Source: CALFUK01 sp964450495
Lineage (GTDB): Bacteria; Bacteroidota; Bacteroidia; Chitinophagales; Saprospiraceae
Assembly (NCBI GenBank): GCA_964450495.1
Contig: CAYVFU010000005.1
Location: forward strand, 30,330-94,329
Reading direction: 5' to 3'
Length of the DNA: 64,000 nucleotides
Each line of letters opens with the position of its first letter. The stretch's first letter is position 1. Under the pieces are notes generated by a model. The model did no database searches and was not told where the DNA came from. It saw nothing but the letters and a program-made list of their open reading frames with translations. The translations under genes and the position numbers were made by a program. This document shows, piece by piece, positions 47,501 to 56,274 of this stretch.

Positions 47501-50500
47501 ATTTGTTCAATCACATTGGAAAATGATATCAGTTGTTTTGGTGCTAATGATGGTTCTGCAACCATAGAACCCTCAGGCGGTGTTGGAGACTATTCATTTC
47601 TGTGGGATGATGGCCAAACGACACAAACTGCTATTGATTTAACTCCTGGCCAACATACTGCAACAGTCACAGATATGAATAGCTGTTTGACAGTATGCGA
47701 AATCACTATTTTAGAGCCTCTGGAATTTACATGTGAATTGGTCTTAGTTAGTAATGTTCTATGTGCTGGAGATACAAATGGTAGTGCAACAGGTGTTCCT
47801 ACAAATGGTATTGCACCATATACCTTCCTTTGGGATAATGGAGAAACCACTGCAACAGCATCCATGCTGTCGGGAGGCAGCCATACCTTAACAATTACTG
47901 ATGCCACAAATTGTACAACAGTTTGTGAGATTGAAATAATGGATCAGTCAACACTAGATTGCTCAGTGGTCCTTGTTAATAATGCGACATGTTTCGGATT
48001 TAATGACGGTTCTGCAACGGCAATGCCAGCAGGAGGTAATCCTCCTTACAACTATCTGTGGGATAACGGAGAAACTACCCAGACTGCAGTTATGCTTGAT
48101 GCAGGTATACATACTGTTGTTGTCAATGATATAAATGATTGTGGAACAACATGTACAATAGAAATATTAGAACCACCATTGTTAGAGTGTACGATAGTCT
48201 TAGAAAACGACATCAGTTGTTTTGGGTTTAATGACGGTGCTGCAACAGTAAGTGCAACTGGTGGTGTGCCTGGTTATACTTTCCTTTGGGATGATGGTCA
48301 AACGACATTAACTGCAGTAGATCTATTGCCTGGATTACGTTCTGTGACAGTTACTGACGCAAATGGTTGCGAATCTACATGTGAAATAAACATTATTGAA
48401 CCACCAGAATTAACGTGTTCCATAAACCTTGTAAATGACGTTATTTGTTTTGGCGCTAATGACGGATCAGCTACTGTGGTACCTATTGGTGGGAGACCAG
48501 ATTATACATTCTTATGGGATGATGGTCAGACCACTCAAACAGCTGTTGGCTTGACCCCAGGCTTACACACAGCCACAGTAACGGATGCTTCGTTGTGTAG
48601 TACAATTTGCGATATCACTATACTTGAACCATTGGAGTTTACTTGCACTGTTGAACTTGTCAATGACGTATTGTGCGCTGGAGATACTAATGGTAGTGCA
48701 ACTGCTATCCCATCAAACGGAATTGCTCCATTTACCTATTTGTGGGATAGTGGAGAAACTACCGCAACGGCAGTTATGCTAACCGGAGGGACTAATTCTG
48801 TTACGATTACTGATGCCACTAATTGTGAAACTGTATGCGATATATTCATTCAAGATCAATCAGGTCTGACCTGTGATATCACTGTAATAAATGATATCAC
48901 TTGTTTTGGATTTAACGATGGATCTGCAATTGGAACCCCTGATGGAGGAGTAGCACCTTACACCTACTTATGGGATAATGGAGAGACAACTCAAACAGCA
49001 GTGGCATTGAGCCCCGGTATGCACCAGTTGACAGTAACAGATAATAATAATTGCGGAACGATCTGTATAGTTGAAATTTTAGAACCAACTATAATATCCC
49101 TGCTTGAACCAATTCAAACAATAACGACTACTTGTTCAGGAAATGACGACGGAAGTGCTAGCATTCTTGTTACTGGAGGTACACCAGGTTACACATATCT
49201 ATGGTCTAGCGGAGAAACAGCACAAGAAGCCATTGCTCTTCCAGAAGGTCCGGGCTCTGTGACAGTTACAGACAATAATGGCTGTGAATTTGTGGAAACA
49301 TTTGTAATAAATCCACCTGTATTTCCAATAGTAAATATCACTAACGTTATACCAGTATCCTGCGATAGCTTCGATGATGGATCAGAAAATGATGGATCTG
49401 CAACAGCAGAAGCCTCTGATGGAATTCCAGGATACACCTATTTGTGGAGTAATGGAGAAACTACACCTACTGCTGTAAGCCTTACACCAGGTATGAATTC
49501 GGTGACAGTTACTGATCAGTTTGGATGTGAGACTATTGCAACAGTTGACATTGTCTTAGATAATTGCTTTAGTATTGACTTAGTAAAATTAGGCAGTTTA
49601 GTAAACCCTGATGATGTTGTTGAAGTAGGTTCTCAAATTGAGTATGCATTTGAAGTATGTAATAATGGTACTGTTGCGTTAAACATTGTGACTGTCGATG
49701 ATCCATTGGTAACTGTTACAGGTGGACCAGTTAATTTGTTGCCGGGCGAATGTGATGAGTCTTCATTCTCAGGATTGTATCTAGTGACGCAAGCTGATCT
49801 TGATAATCAATTTGTTTCTAACCAGGCTATTGCTCAAGGGTTTGATGTCATAAATAATAATTCAGTCATCTCTAATTCTGACGATCCATTGACGGCTGCA
49901 ATTGATGACCCTACAGTAGTTGTTATACAACAGCCAAGTATTTCGTTAGAAAAAGTAGCTGACGTGTCTGCAATTCAATCTCCTCCTCAACCTGGAGATG
50001 AAATATCTTATGTATTCACAATTTGTAACACTGGTGATTTAGTACTTTCTTCTGTGACGGTAATTGATCCAATTATTGATTTAATTGGAGCTCCAATCGC
50101 AACACTCGATCCTGGAGTTTGTAATGATGTTGCTTACTCAGGAGTTTATGAGATAACGGCTACTGATATAGCTATTGGCTTTGTAGAAAATACAGCTCAA
50201 GTAACTTCTTTTGATACGAATAATAATATTATTGAAGATCGATCCGATGATCCCAATGATTTAGAAAATATTGATCCAAATGGAGATGGTAATCCTGATG
50301 ATCCTACAGTAGTCCCATTAGAAGCAGCTCCTGCTGTGGAACTAACTAAGCAAGGGTCGATTGTAAGTGATTGCCCAACTGTAGGTGACCTCATCACATA
50401 TACCTTTGAAATTTGTAATACAGGTAATATTGATTTGATAAATCTAGCAGTAACAGATAATCTTGCTACTGTTGTTGGCAGCCCAGTATCACTAGCGCCG

Positions 50501-53500
50501 GGAGAGTGCAACAATACAAGTTATATGGCTAGTTATCCTATTACTCAAGCCGATATAGACAATGGAGTAGTTATCAATAGTGCAACCGTTAACGGAGAGG
50601 ATGTGAATAATAATCCATTGTCAGATATTTCTGATGACCCAAGTCAGACACCTAATATTGATTCCGAAGGAGATGGCGAACCAGATGATCCCACGTTGAC
50701 ATTCCTTATCCAAAAAGCGGCAATCGAATTAGAAAAGGTTGGAGTGTTTAATGATGAAAGTGGTGATAGTATTGCTCAAATTGGTGAGACTGTCACGTAT
50801 TCATTTACCATCAGAAATATTGGTAATGTTACCTTGAGCGATGTTACAATAACTGACCCATTGGTCACAGTTATGGGCAATAACATTCCTATTCTAGAAG
50901 TAGGGGAAGGAGACTCAATTACATTTACTGGTGAATATGCTCTGCAAGTGGCTGATATAGAAATAGCAATGGTAGAGAACACTGCTATGGTTACTGGGCT
51001 TGATCCAGTAGGTCTGCCTGTCACAAATACATCGACCGAACTTGTCGAATATATCGTTCGTTCTTGTGATGAGATTGTCTGCAACAATGATCTCCAAATT
51101 AGTCTAGGAGCTAGCTGTGAATTGCAATTAACAGAAGATCAATTGATTGAAGATCCAGTCTTTGGAACCTATACAATTTCAATATTTGAAGGTGATTCAT
51201 TATTAAGTGATGTTGGTTTATTGAATGAAGCTGCAATCGGAAAGACCCTGACCTACCAAATTTCTTGTGGTCTAAATTCTTGTTGGGGTACAATATTAGT
51301 CGAAGGAAATAAACTACCTGAATTTGATACGCCTTGTGGTCTGGGACCTAATGGTGAAGTCAATCCAGATTGCACATTCATGTGTAACGACTTTGGAGTG
51401 CCTTTAGACTTAGTTACTCCTGAGGAATTGGCAGAAATTTTAGCATCTCCATGTACTCCAGATTTAGTTGGGGAGATTAAGATATCGGAAACTCGAGAAG
51501 GAGATGAATGCACGGTCGGAGGCACTGTAGTTACTATTGTATATTCTGCTAAATTTAGAATACATGATCGAATTACAGATGAACAAGAAATACTGACTCA
51601 AGCGTATACCATAAGTCCAATTGCTTTGGGAGATGTTATCTTCCCATTTGATGTCACAGTAGATTGTAATTTTGGCACAAGCCCAGAAGCCTTGGCAGGG
51701 GCATTGCTGGACAATCGATTTGGGTTCCCAACTGTTTTTGATGAAAATTTTATTCCTGAAGGAGATTCAATTCTTGTTTGTGATCCTGGTGGTCTTGAAG
51801 AGATTATCCTTGGGACGCGTGAGGAGATGCAACTTGAAATTATTGACGGTCAAGAAATATGGACATTAGTTACTATTGTAGAAAAGCAAACTGTCGTTGT
51901 TGTTGATTCTGCAACTTGCAGACTAGAGTTAGATGAAGAATCAATTGAAGGATTGAATTTTGCACCTATACAAGACAGATACTGTAATCTATTAGCTAGT
52001 TACACAGACGTCGAGTTCCCATCATGTGGTAACGGAAGAAAAATATTGCGCCGATGGAATGTTATAGATTGGTGTAATGCAAATAACTCAGTATCTGCGG
52101 AACAAACAATTGAAGTTGTAGACAATAATCCACCTCAATTAACTAGGTTCTTAAATGATGTCTTTGTCAATATAGAACCATGGATCTGTTCAGGTACATA
52201 TGTTTTACCTTCTTTATTTGAAGGAATAGACTTTATCGAAGCCTGTAACAATGTGGATATAGAATTCTTCCCTGAAGAAGGAGTTGTAGTTGATGGTACT
52301 ATTACTGAACTGTGGTTAATCAATGATCCAATTCGAGTAGAAGTAACGCTCACGGATGAATGTGGTAACCAATCTTCTGATTCGTTTAGGATCATTATGC
52401 AAGATGTTACCAAACCGGTAATGATTTGTAATTCTGGAATACAGATTTTATTAACAGGCAATGAAGACAATGGCTCAGCAACTCTATTTGCTAGTGATCT
52501 AGATGAAGGAAGCCACGATGCTGGGTGCGGACTTGTTGATCTACAAGTCATTAGAGTGGAAGACGAATTGAATCCAATTTTCGATTGTAACGGAGATTTT
52601 CTAGGTTATGAGCCTTTGACCTGTGGTGCTCAAACTGAAGTAGTGTTAGCAGCTTCAGATTCAAGTGAAGATAAAGGAACAGACTGTGTAGATTCTATCG
52701 AAACTCTAATTGCAGTTCCAGGAGATTTTGTGAAGTTCTGTTGTGAGGATGTAGGGCAGAGTATTGAAGTTGTTTTAATAGCGACAGACAAACATGGAAA
52801 CTCTAATAGATGTGTCGTTGAAGTTACTGTAGGAGAGCAGTTTATCCCTCAATTATCGTGTCCTACAATTGTAACAGATTGTTCAAATGAAGAAATAACG
52901 CTTCCTGAAATTATTGGAAGTATATGCCCAATAGAGGAATTCGAACCTATTCTAATTACAGAAATAGAAGAGGGTACAAACTGTGCCAATACTACAATGG
53001 TAAGAGAATGGTTTATAGATGTTGATGGAAATGGCATTGTAGATCCTCAGGATCCATACTGTACTCAATTAGTTACCATAGATGGTGATGCGTCAACATT
53101 AGACCCATACAGCATTAAGTGGCCTATTAACTACGATGGTACATCTGAAGAAGGTATTAATCTAGAATGTAATGATGATGGAGAAGTAGTAGAAATTGAA
53201 GCAACCATATCAATGGGGGCACCAATGGAGTGTATTGCTGAAGCAAATCTTTCTGGACCACTATGGTGTCAAACTGATTGTGGCTTAGTTGGTAGTTCAG
53301 TTGAATTAGATACCATCGCTTCATCTGAAGCATGTCTAATTATAATAAAAAGATGGACAGTTGTTGATTGGTGCGCGTGGGATCCAAATACAGCGGATGT
53401 TGATGATGACCAAGACACTTTCGTCGCTGTTCAAGATTGGGCTCAATTTGATTGCACATCTTGTTTTAATTCAAGTAGCGAAGACGATCCTAATTATTTT

Positions 53501-55450
53501 AGATATGAGCAAGTAGACAGAGACGGATATTATACATTCGACCAATTGATACAGATAGTTGACCAGTCGGGTCCAGAGATTTTTGCTCCGACAGAACATG
53601 TTGTTGTCGTAGGAGCTGATGTTGCTGTTAAAACAGATTCTATTGATTGTATTGGGTCTGAAGTAATTGAAGTTCTTGCTGTAGACGCCTGTAATGGAGA
53701 ATCAGTAAATTCAGATAATTTAAGTTGGACCATTCTAGTTCAAAAAGATGGCGAAGAAATAGCAAGTAAAACAGCAGTCGGTAGTTCTGCCACCATGAAT
53801 ACGCAGGGAGGTCAGGTCGGGGATGTTCACACAATTGTTTGGATTGTAAACGATAACTGTGGCAATGAATCAACACATATTACAACAGTAACATTTGAAG
53901 ACTCTATATTGCCTACGCCATTTTGCTTAACTGGACTAACGAGCAACGTACCTGATAGTGAAGGTCAAATACAGGTGTGGGCTAATGAATTTGATTTTGG
54001 CAGTTTTGATAATTGTGCATCTGATGATGAATTGAGATTTAGTATCGTTCCAGCCGGAACAGAACCTTTACAACCTAGCGATGATGCATTTGAGAGTCAA
54101 ACGCAATACACACTAAATTGTGAAGATCAGGTGACTACAGTTGAGTTAGATGTATGGGTGTGGGATCAAAGTGATAATGGTGATTTCTGTACAGTAGTAT
54201 TTGGAATCAGTGAGTCTTGTGATGGTCAAAATTTTGATTCAGAAAATATAGCTATTGGAGGAGGAGTGATGACCCCTTCAAGAATGCCAATTCTACAGGC
54301 ATCTGTGACCTTGAATGCAAATCTATCAGAATTTCCTAAAGACTTGATCACGAGTGACGAAGGAAAATATGTATTTACATCTAATCCGATTCAAGAAAAT
54401 TATATCCTATCAGTTAGTAAGGAAGGTGATGATCCAGAAGGGGTAAGTACACTTGATCTCTTGATGATACAACGCCATATTGTTGGCATTCAAAGCTTTG
54501 ATAATCCATATTCACTGATCGCATCAGATGCTAATGGTGATTCAAAAGTAACAGCTGTTGACATAGTAGCATTGAGACAATTGGTATTGGGCCAATCTCT
54601 TGAGTTTGCTAATTCTCCAAGTTGGGTCTTTATAGATGAATCAGCTTCATTCTTTGATGAATTGAATCCATGGCCTTTTACAGAATCGATAGATATAGAA
54701 AATATTGTTGTTAGTGGTTTTGGGTTTGACTTTATAGGAATCAAAATTGGCGACATTAATGAAGATGGTCCTGTTTTTAGTGCAGAGACAAGATCAGTAG
54801 AAGTTGAAAATTTATATGTTGAAGATGCAGAATTCGTTTATGGTGAAAAGATTCAACTTCCAGTATTTGCAAAAGATTTGGAATCTATCTATGGACTACA
54901 GTTTACCCTTGAACATGAAGGGCTAAATTTAATAGATGTTCTTCCGGGACAATTGAATGTCAATTCACAACATTATCAAAGATTTAATACAAATTCTACT
55001 TTGTCTTGGAATGTAGAAGATGATAAAGTCATGTTGTCTGATGATAAAGCATTGTTCACATTGAGTTTTGAAAGTGTTTCAGAAGGTAAGTTAAAAGATG
55101 TCTTGAAGCTATCTTCCACAAGAACAAAATCAGAATTGTATCAAACGATGGATGAGGTGCATACAATTCAACTAGGTGTCTTTGAAGATGAGTTCGCTGT
55201 TTTCCAGAACGAACCAAATCCATTTAACGAAGAAACAATCATATCCTTTGATTTGCCGGATAGGTCTAATGTGACATTATCTTATTTTACTGCTGATGGT
55301 AAACTTCTGACTAAGTCAACGAATACATTTTCAAAAGGTAGAAATCAAGTTACGGTGACAAAAGAAGAACTTAATCACACAGGTCTAATCTATTATAGAG
55401 TAGAGTCTGAATATGGAAATGAGGTTAAGAAAATGATACTGCTTAAATAA
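41546..55450 (+). CDS. Giant T9SS-exported SprB-repeat adhesin
   Basis: A 4634-residue protein. The signal peptide is hydrophobic around LKLILLAFFLVCSAY and likely cut near SYSQ. An N-terminal propeller-like region (41660-42470; SGLYYTFIGSDLYAID, YEIDPATGTVIST) is followed by 31 SprB-type units (42509-49562), four DUF11-type domains (49565-51064), the shared scaffold (51065-54230) with one cysteine/aspartate unit, a regulatory beta domain, a dockerin (about 54441-54594), a cohesin-like domain (about 54790-55190) and a T9SS type A signal (EPNPFNEETIISFDL onwards). SprB repeats are known from the mobile gliding adhesin of Flavobacterium johnsoniae; attachment or gliding is the likely role. A closed frame of 13.9 kb without interruption argues against decay. 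Confidence 0.92.
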   Translation: MKSHINPEKQIVIFKKLNSLKLILLAFFLVCSAYTTSYSQAMCDIPAEGYALICGNASYFTVPTDGSPIMECMTFLGGAAFTPDCEASGFDPSTGLYYTFIGSDLYAIDTSLPCGTDNVTLISSNTFPGNPMGATIGISGGMPVLYVIDDSIPSILYEIDPATGTVISTLQLLPVFFGIGTLTSIGFDPVSGLLFGINPVLDVLFRIDLTTGEIIPCVPTNPASFQPFPFEIDGLSFGPDGTAYFEGETGDTPPDRVVYAVTIPAILSPMDCFAAGVISAPMVVADYESTMGDLNTLAFNGTACLQQCDLLECEITNVIDAQCDDSADGSATVTALNGTAPFVYSWDNGETTQTATMLTAGPHTVTVIDAFMCELICDVVIDGPANPLSCVINLEQEILCNGQSTGALTVTIMNGTAPFDIVWSNGLTTATIDNLPIGDYTADVTDANGCTTSCTFTLVEPPAIICEDVTVNSNVSCNGFSDGSATITVSGGTPPFTYAWPSGETTETATMLEAGINLVTVTDSNNCETECIAIINEPLQLTCSVTLIQDAECSGDETGSAEAVPSEGTAPYTFLWDNGETTAIATMLQAGERFVTVTDVNLCETVCSITISEVSDIVCMTELIQNVSCNGDTDGSATVTTTGAVLPVTYLWSNGETTETAVNLPAGLTTVTVTDANDCAVICDIMISEPPGLLCEVMVVSEILCFGDANGEATVTATGGTGPYTYLWDNGQTTQTAVNLAAGVAIVTVTDANGCTTECQIELISPLELTCDITLENNVTCFGFVEGSATAEPSGGTSPFTYSWSNGEATQTAVALAAGEQMVTVTDANMCETVCSITITEPEELLCSTVLINDVFCQGESTGSAQVVPEGGTAPFTYLWDNGETTQTATMLNAGLHTVTVVDANMCETSCDITIDELSLLECAVVLDNPILCVGDMSGSVTAQVVGGLMPFTYMWSNGEVTQTIMNLGPGTYDVTVTDDNGCTTECSIILEEPPILTCTIDLDLGVLCFGDENGSATITPEGGIPGYTFLWDNGETTATATMLSGGMHTATVTDANDCTTECTIEIPSPDELICTIDLDSPIVCFGDTNGSATASVVGGTPDYTYLWSNGETTESATMLPPGLNTLTVTDINGCMTTCTIELIEPLELTCEITLISDVVCAGESNGSAMVVTTNGVAPFTYLWDNGETTQTATMLSAGLRQVTVTDADGCMTMCSLMIEDQEPLFCRIVLVNNVTCSLGADGAADAFATGGVEPYIFSWPSGEIGPQAVMLQAGLNTVTVTDANNCVSTCEILITEPPLFECNTTLQNGVDCFGDSNGSALVAATGGNAGYTYLWDNGETTPIATMLSAGLRSVTVTDAENCEIVCDIDIPSPDELTCDITLINDISCFGANDGSATVNPVGGTPDFTYLWSTGETTQTAVALVPGLNSVTVTDMNGCETSCDITIAEPLEFTCTVALVSNVLCAGDTNGSATAVPMNGIAPYTYLWDNGETTATASMLSGGGHTVTITDATSCTTMCDIDIMDQSTLDCTVTLVNNVSCFGFTDGSATAMPTGGNPPYNYIWDNGEITQTAVMLDVGLHTVTVNDINDCGSTCTIEILEPALLECTVALENDITCFGFNDGSATVTATGGTPMYTYLWADGQTTETAVGLAPGTQSVTVTDANNCETICEIIIAEPEELTCSIDLINDVSCFGANDGSATVVPAGGTPDYTILWDDGQTTSTAVGLTPGPHTATVTDLNGCITTCDIIIAEPLEFTCTVDLVNNVLCAGDTNGSATAVPMNGISPFTYLWDNGETTETAVMLSGGGHTVTITDATNCTTICDIQIMDQSTLDCTVALVNNVSCFGFTDGSATATPTGGSPPYSYIWDNGETTQTAVMLAAGPHTVTVNDLNDCGSTCTIEILEPALLECMVVLENDITCFGFNDGSATVTPTGGTPEYSILWDDGQTTLTAAGLTPGTHTVTVTDANGCQTDCEIFIVEPPELICSITLENDISCFGANDGSATIEPSGGVGDYSFLWDDGQTTQTAIDLTPGQHTATVTDMNSCLTVCEITILEPLEFTCELVLVSNVLCAGDTNGSATGVPTNGIAPYTFLWDNGETTATASMLSGGSHTLTITDATNCTTVCEIEIMDQSTLDCSVVLVNNATCFGFNDGSATAMPAGGNPPYNYLWDNGETTQTAVMLDAGIHTVVVNDINDCGTTCTIEILEPPLLECTIVLENDISCFGFNDGAATVSATGGVPGYTFLWDDGQTTLTAVDLLPGLRSVTVTDANGCESTCEINIIEPPELTCSINLVNDVICFGANDGSATVVPIGGRPDYTFLWDDGQTTQTAVGLTPGLHTATVTDASLCSTICDITILEPLEFTCTVELVNDVLCAGDTNGSATAIPSNGIAPFTYLWDSGETTATAVMLTGGTNSVTITDATNCETVCDIFIQDQSGLTCDITVINDITCFGFNDGSAIGTPDGGVAPYTYLWDNGETTQTAVALSPGMHQLTVTDNNNCGTICIVEILEPTIISLLEPIQTITTTCSGNDDGSASILVTGGTPGYTYLWSSGETAQEAIALPEGPGSVTVTDNNGCEFVETFVINPPVFPIVNITNVIPVSCDSFDDGSENDGSATAEASDGIPGYTYLWSNGETTPTAVSLTPGMNSVTVTDQFGCETIATVDIVLDNCFSIDLVKLGSLVNPDDVVEVGSQIEYAFEVCNNGTVALNIVTVDDPLVTVTGGPVNLLPGECDESSFSGLYLVTQADLDNQFVSNQAIAQGFDVINNNSVISNSDDPLTAAIDDPTVVVIQQPSISLEKVADVSAIQSPPQPGDEISYVFTICNTGDLVLSSVTVIDPIIDLIGAPIATLDPGVCNDVAYSGVYEITATDIAIGFVENTAQVTSFDTNNNIIEDRSDDPNDLENIDPNGDGNPDDPTVVPLEAAPAVELTKQGSIVSDCPTVGDLITYTFEICNTGNIDLINLAVTDNLATVVGSPVSLAPGECNNTSYMASYPITQADIDNGVVINSATVNGEDVNNNPLSDISDDPSQTPNIDSEGDGEPDDPTLTFLIQKAAIELEKVGVFNDESGDSIAQIGETVTYSFTIRNIGNVTLSDVTITDPLVTVMGNNIPILEVGEGDSITFTGEYALQVADIEIAMVENTAMVTGLDPVGLPVTNTSTELVEYIVRSCDEIVCNNDLQISLGASCELQLTEDQLIEDPVFGTYTISIFEGDSLLSDVGLLNEAAIGKTLTYQISCGLNSCWGTILVEGNKLPEFDTPCGLGPNGEVNPDCTFMCNDFGVPLDLVTPEELAEILASPCTPDLVGEIKISETREGDECTVGGTVVTIVYSAKFRIHDRITDEQEILTQAYTISPIALGDVIFPFDVTVDCNFGTSPEALAGALLDNRFGFPTVFDENFIPEGDSILVCDPGGLEEIILGTREEMQLEIIDGQEIWTLVTIVEKQTVVVVDSATCRLELDEESIEGLNFAPIQDRYCNLLASYTDVEFPSCGNGRKILRRWNVIDWCNANNSVSAEQTIEVVDNNPPQLTRFLNDVFVNIEPWICSGTYVLPSLFEGIDFIEACNNVDIEFFPEEGVVVDGTITELWLINDPIRVEVTLTDECGNQSSDSFRIIMQDVTKPVMICNSGIQILLTGNEDNGSATLFASDLDEGSHDAGCGLVDLQVIRVEDELNPIFDCNGDFLGYEPLTCGAQTEVVLAASDSSEDKGTDCVDSIETLIAVPGDFVKFCCEDVGQSIEVVLIATDKHGNSNRCVVEVTVGEQFIPQLSCPTIVTDCSNEEITLPEIIGSICPIEEFEPILITEIEEGTNCANTTMVREWFIDVDGNGIVDPQDPYCTQLVTIDGDASTLDPYSIKWPINYDGTSEEGINLECNDDGEVVEIEATISMGAPMECIAEANLSGPLWCQTDCGLVGSSVELDTIASSEACLIIIKRWTVVDWCAWDPNTADVDDDQDTFVAVQDWAQFDCTSCFNSSSEDDPNYFRYEQVDRDGYYTFDQLIQIVDQSGPEIFAPTEHVVVVGADVAVKTDSIDCIGSEVIEVLAVDACNGESVNSDNLSWTILVQKDGEEIASKTAVGSSATMNTQGGQVGDVHTIVWIVNDNCGNESTHITTVTFEDSILPTPFCLTGLTSNVPDSEGQIQVWANEFDFGSFDNCASDDELRFSIVPAGTEPLQPSDDAFESQTQYTLNCEDQVTTVELDVWVWDQSDNGDFCTVVFGISESCDGQNFDSENIAIGGGVMTPSRMPILQASVTLNANLSEFPKDLITSDEGKYVFTSNPIQENYILSVSKEGDDPEGVSTLDLLMIQRHIVGIQSFDNPYSLIASDANGDSKVTAVDIVALRQLVLGQSLEFANSPSWVFIDESASFFDELNPWPFTESIDIENIVVSGFGFDFIGIKIGDINEDGPVFSAETRSVEVENLYVEDAEFVYGEKIQLPVFAKDLESIYGLQFTLEHEGLNLIDVLPGQLNVNSQHYQRFNTNSTLSWNVEDDKVMLSDDKALFTLSFESVSEGKLKDVLKLSSTRTKSELYQTMDEVHTIQLGVFEDEFAVFQNEPNPFNEETIISFDLPDRSNVTLSYFTADGKLLTKSTNTFSKGRNQVTVTKEELNHTGLIYYRVESEYGNEVKKMILLK
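42509..49562 (+). repeat. 31 SprB-type repeats
   Basis: Units of about 76 residues. The core is CFG.NDGSATV...GGTPPYTYLW[DS][ND]GETTQTA..L..G...VTVTD.N.C...C.I.I.EP..L.C, written here in pieces. Each unit has about four cysteines. The first unit starts at C-DDSADGSA and the last (SCDSFDDGSENDGSA) is slightly longer. The last two units have lost the later cysteines. Confidence 0.93.
44567..49126 (+). repeat. 912-bp higher-order repeat, five copies
   Basis: Units 10 to 29 of the SprB array repeat in blocks of four. Equivalent unit starts fall at 44567, 45479, 46391, 47303 and 48215, exactly 912 bp apart, with no indel. The four positions are recognisable by their ends (...EELTC, ...EPLEFTC, ...DQSTLDC, ...EPALLEC). 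Synonymous differences between copies are many. Confidence 0.9.
49565..51064 (+). repeat. Four DUF11-type domains in the 4634-aa protein
   Basis: Each has a G-[DS]-x-I-x-Y-x-F-x-[IV]-C-N-x-G core (EYAFEVCNNGT, SYVFTICNTGD, TYTFEICNTGN; the fourth has TYSFTIRNIGN), a DPL-V strand, and a [TQ]-x-A-D-[IL] motif. The second and third carry NGDGNPDDPT and EGDGEPDDPT acidic loops. Confidence 0.85.
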
Positions 55451-56274
55451 GTATATTAAATGGATTGAGAAGTCTAAGATTAAGATTAATTTTTTTTCTT
55501 GAGTCACTTTTTCTCTGATTCTATTTTGATGTTAGTGCTCTTCTCTAGCACAAATTCTAATTATACCTCAACCAAGTGAGCGAATGGGATTAATAGCCGT
55601 ATTTATCTTTCTTTTTTAGATTTTTATATACAATTGTTGTAGTAGTGCACAGACGAATCCGCACTCAATGACGCTACAGTTTATTAAAAAACGGTTGTGG
55701 TTTTGAGTTCTAGAGTTCAATGTTTGAGCCCAACAAAAAGGCATTTGAATTTGGTTGGACTCAGTTTATAATCTATAATTTAAGGCAATTGCCGCAGTGT
55801 AGGGATATTCAGAAGAATCTAACTACTTCACATTCAACACATTTAATACTTATCTTAATAAAAAGAAAACCCCGCAATAGGCGCGAATTGCCAAAAAACG
55901 GGGTAATAATACACGATGGGATAGCAAGCTCCAGCGGAGCGGTATATAAATAGAAACATGCTGGCTCATGATAATCTAAACTTCGGAGAAGCGACATTTC
56001 GGTCCTGTTCATGAAATGAATTCAACTGTAATAATATCTCACTCCTCCGGAGTTCTAAGCATTTGCTCTAGAGATTATTTGCTATATAGACCTCTGGAGC
56101 TTTTATTGGACATCTATAAATGGCTATTTCATTTTAGTTACTTTTTTGAGAGAGTATTGGTCTTTTATTCCTGCATATCCCAGTGTAATAATCAAACCAA
56201 GTTTGCAATATCGCTTATATAATTCTAGATAAATTAATTAAACTTTGTAAAAATCTAAATTTGGATAATCGTGA
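55451..56274. other. Non-coding stretch with clustered small palindromes
   Basis: About 820 bases. The two open frames here (55720-55953 and 56016-56222) have no recognisable signal, domain or normal composition and are not supported as genes. Contents: an imperfect hairpin with CCCCG (55870-55874) and CGGGG (55899-55903), then the palindrome cluster listed separately. The first 270 bases show nothing notable. Confidence 0.5.
55928..56100 (+). repeat. Cluster of short GGAG/CTCC palindromes
   Basis: GCTCC-AGC-GGAGC (55928-55940), CTTC-GGA-GAAG (55981-55991), ACTCC-TCC-GGAGT (56041-56053), CTCTAGAG (56066-56073) and CTC-TG-GAG (56092-56099), spaced 40-60 bases. Several are followed by AT-rich stretches such as TATATAAATAG or CTATAAATGG. 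They look like degenerate copies of a short interspersed palindromic repeat as seen in many Bacteroidota; identity with a known family was not tested. Confidence 0.5.

Noticed and set aside
42509..49562. Repeats considered as a CRISPR array
   Set aside because: The period is about 228 bp inside one open frame with protein-level conservation, so it is a coding repeat.
55720..55953. 77-codon frame in the non-coding stretch
   Set aside because: No signal, domain or compositional support; it runs through hairpins.
56016..56222. 68-codon frame in the non-coding stretch
   Set aside because: It covers several palindromes and has an unusual composition; probably chance.
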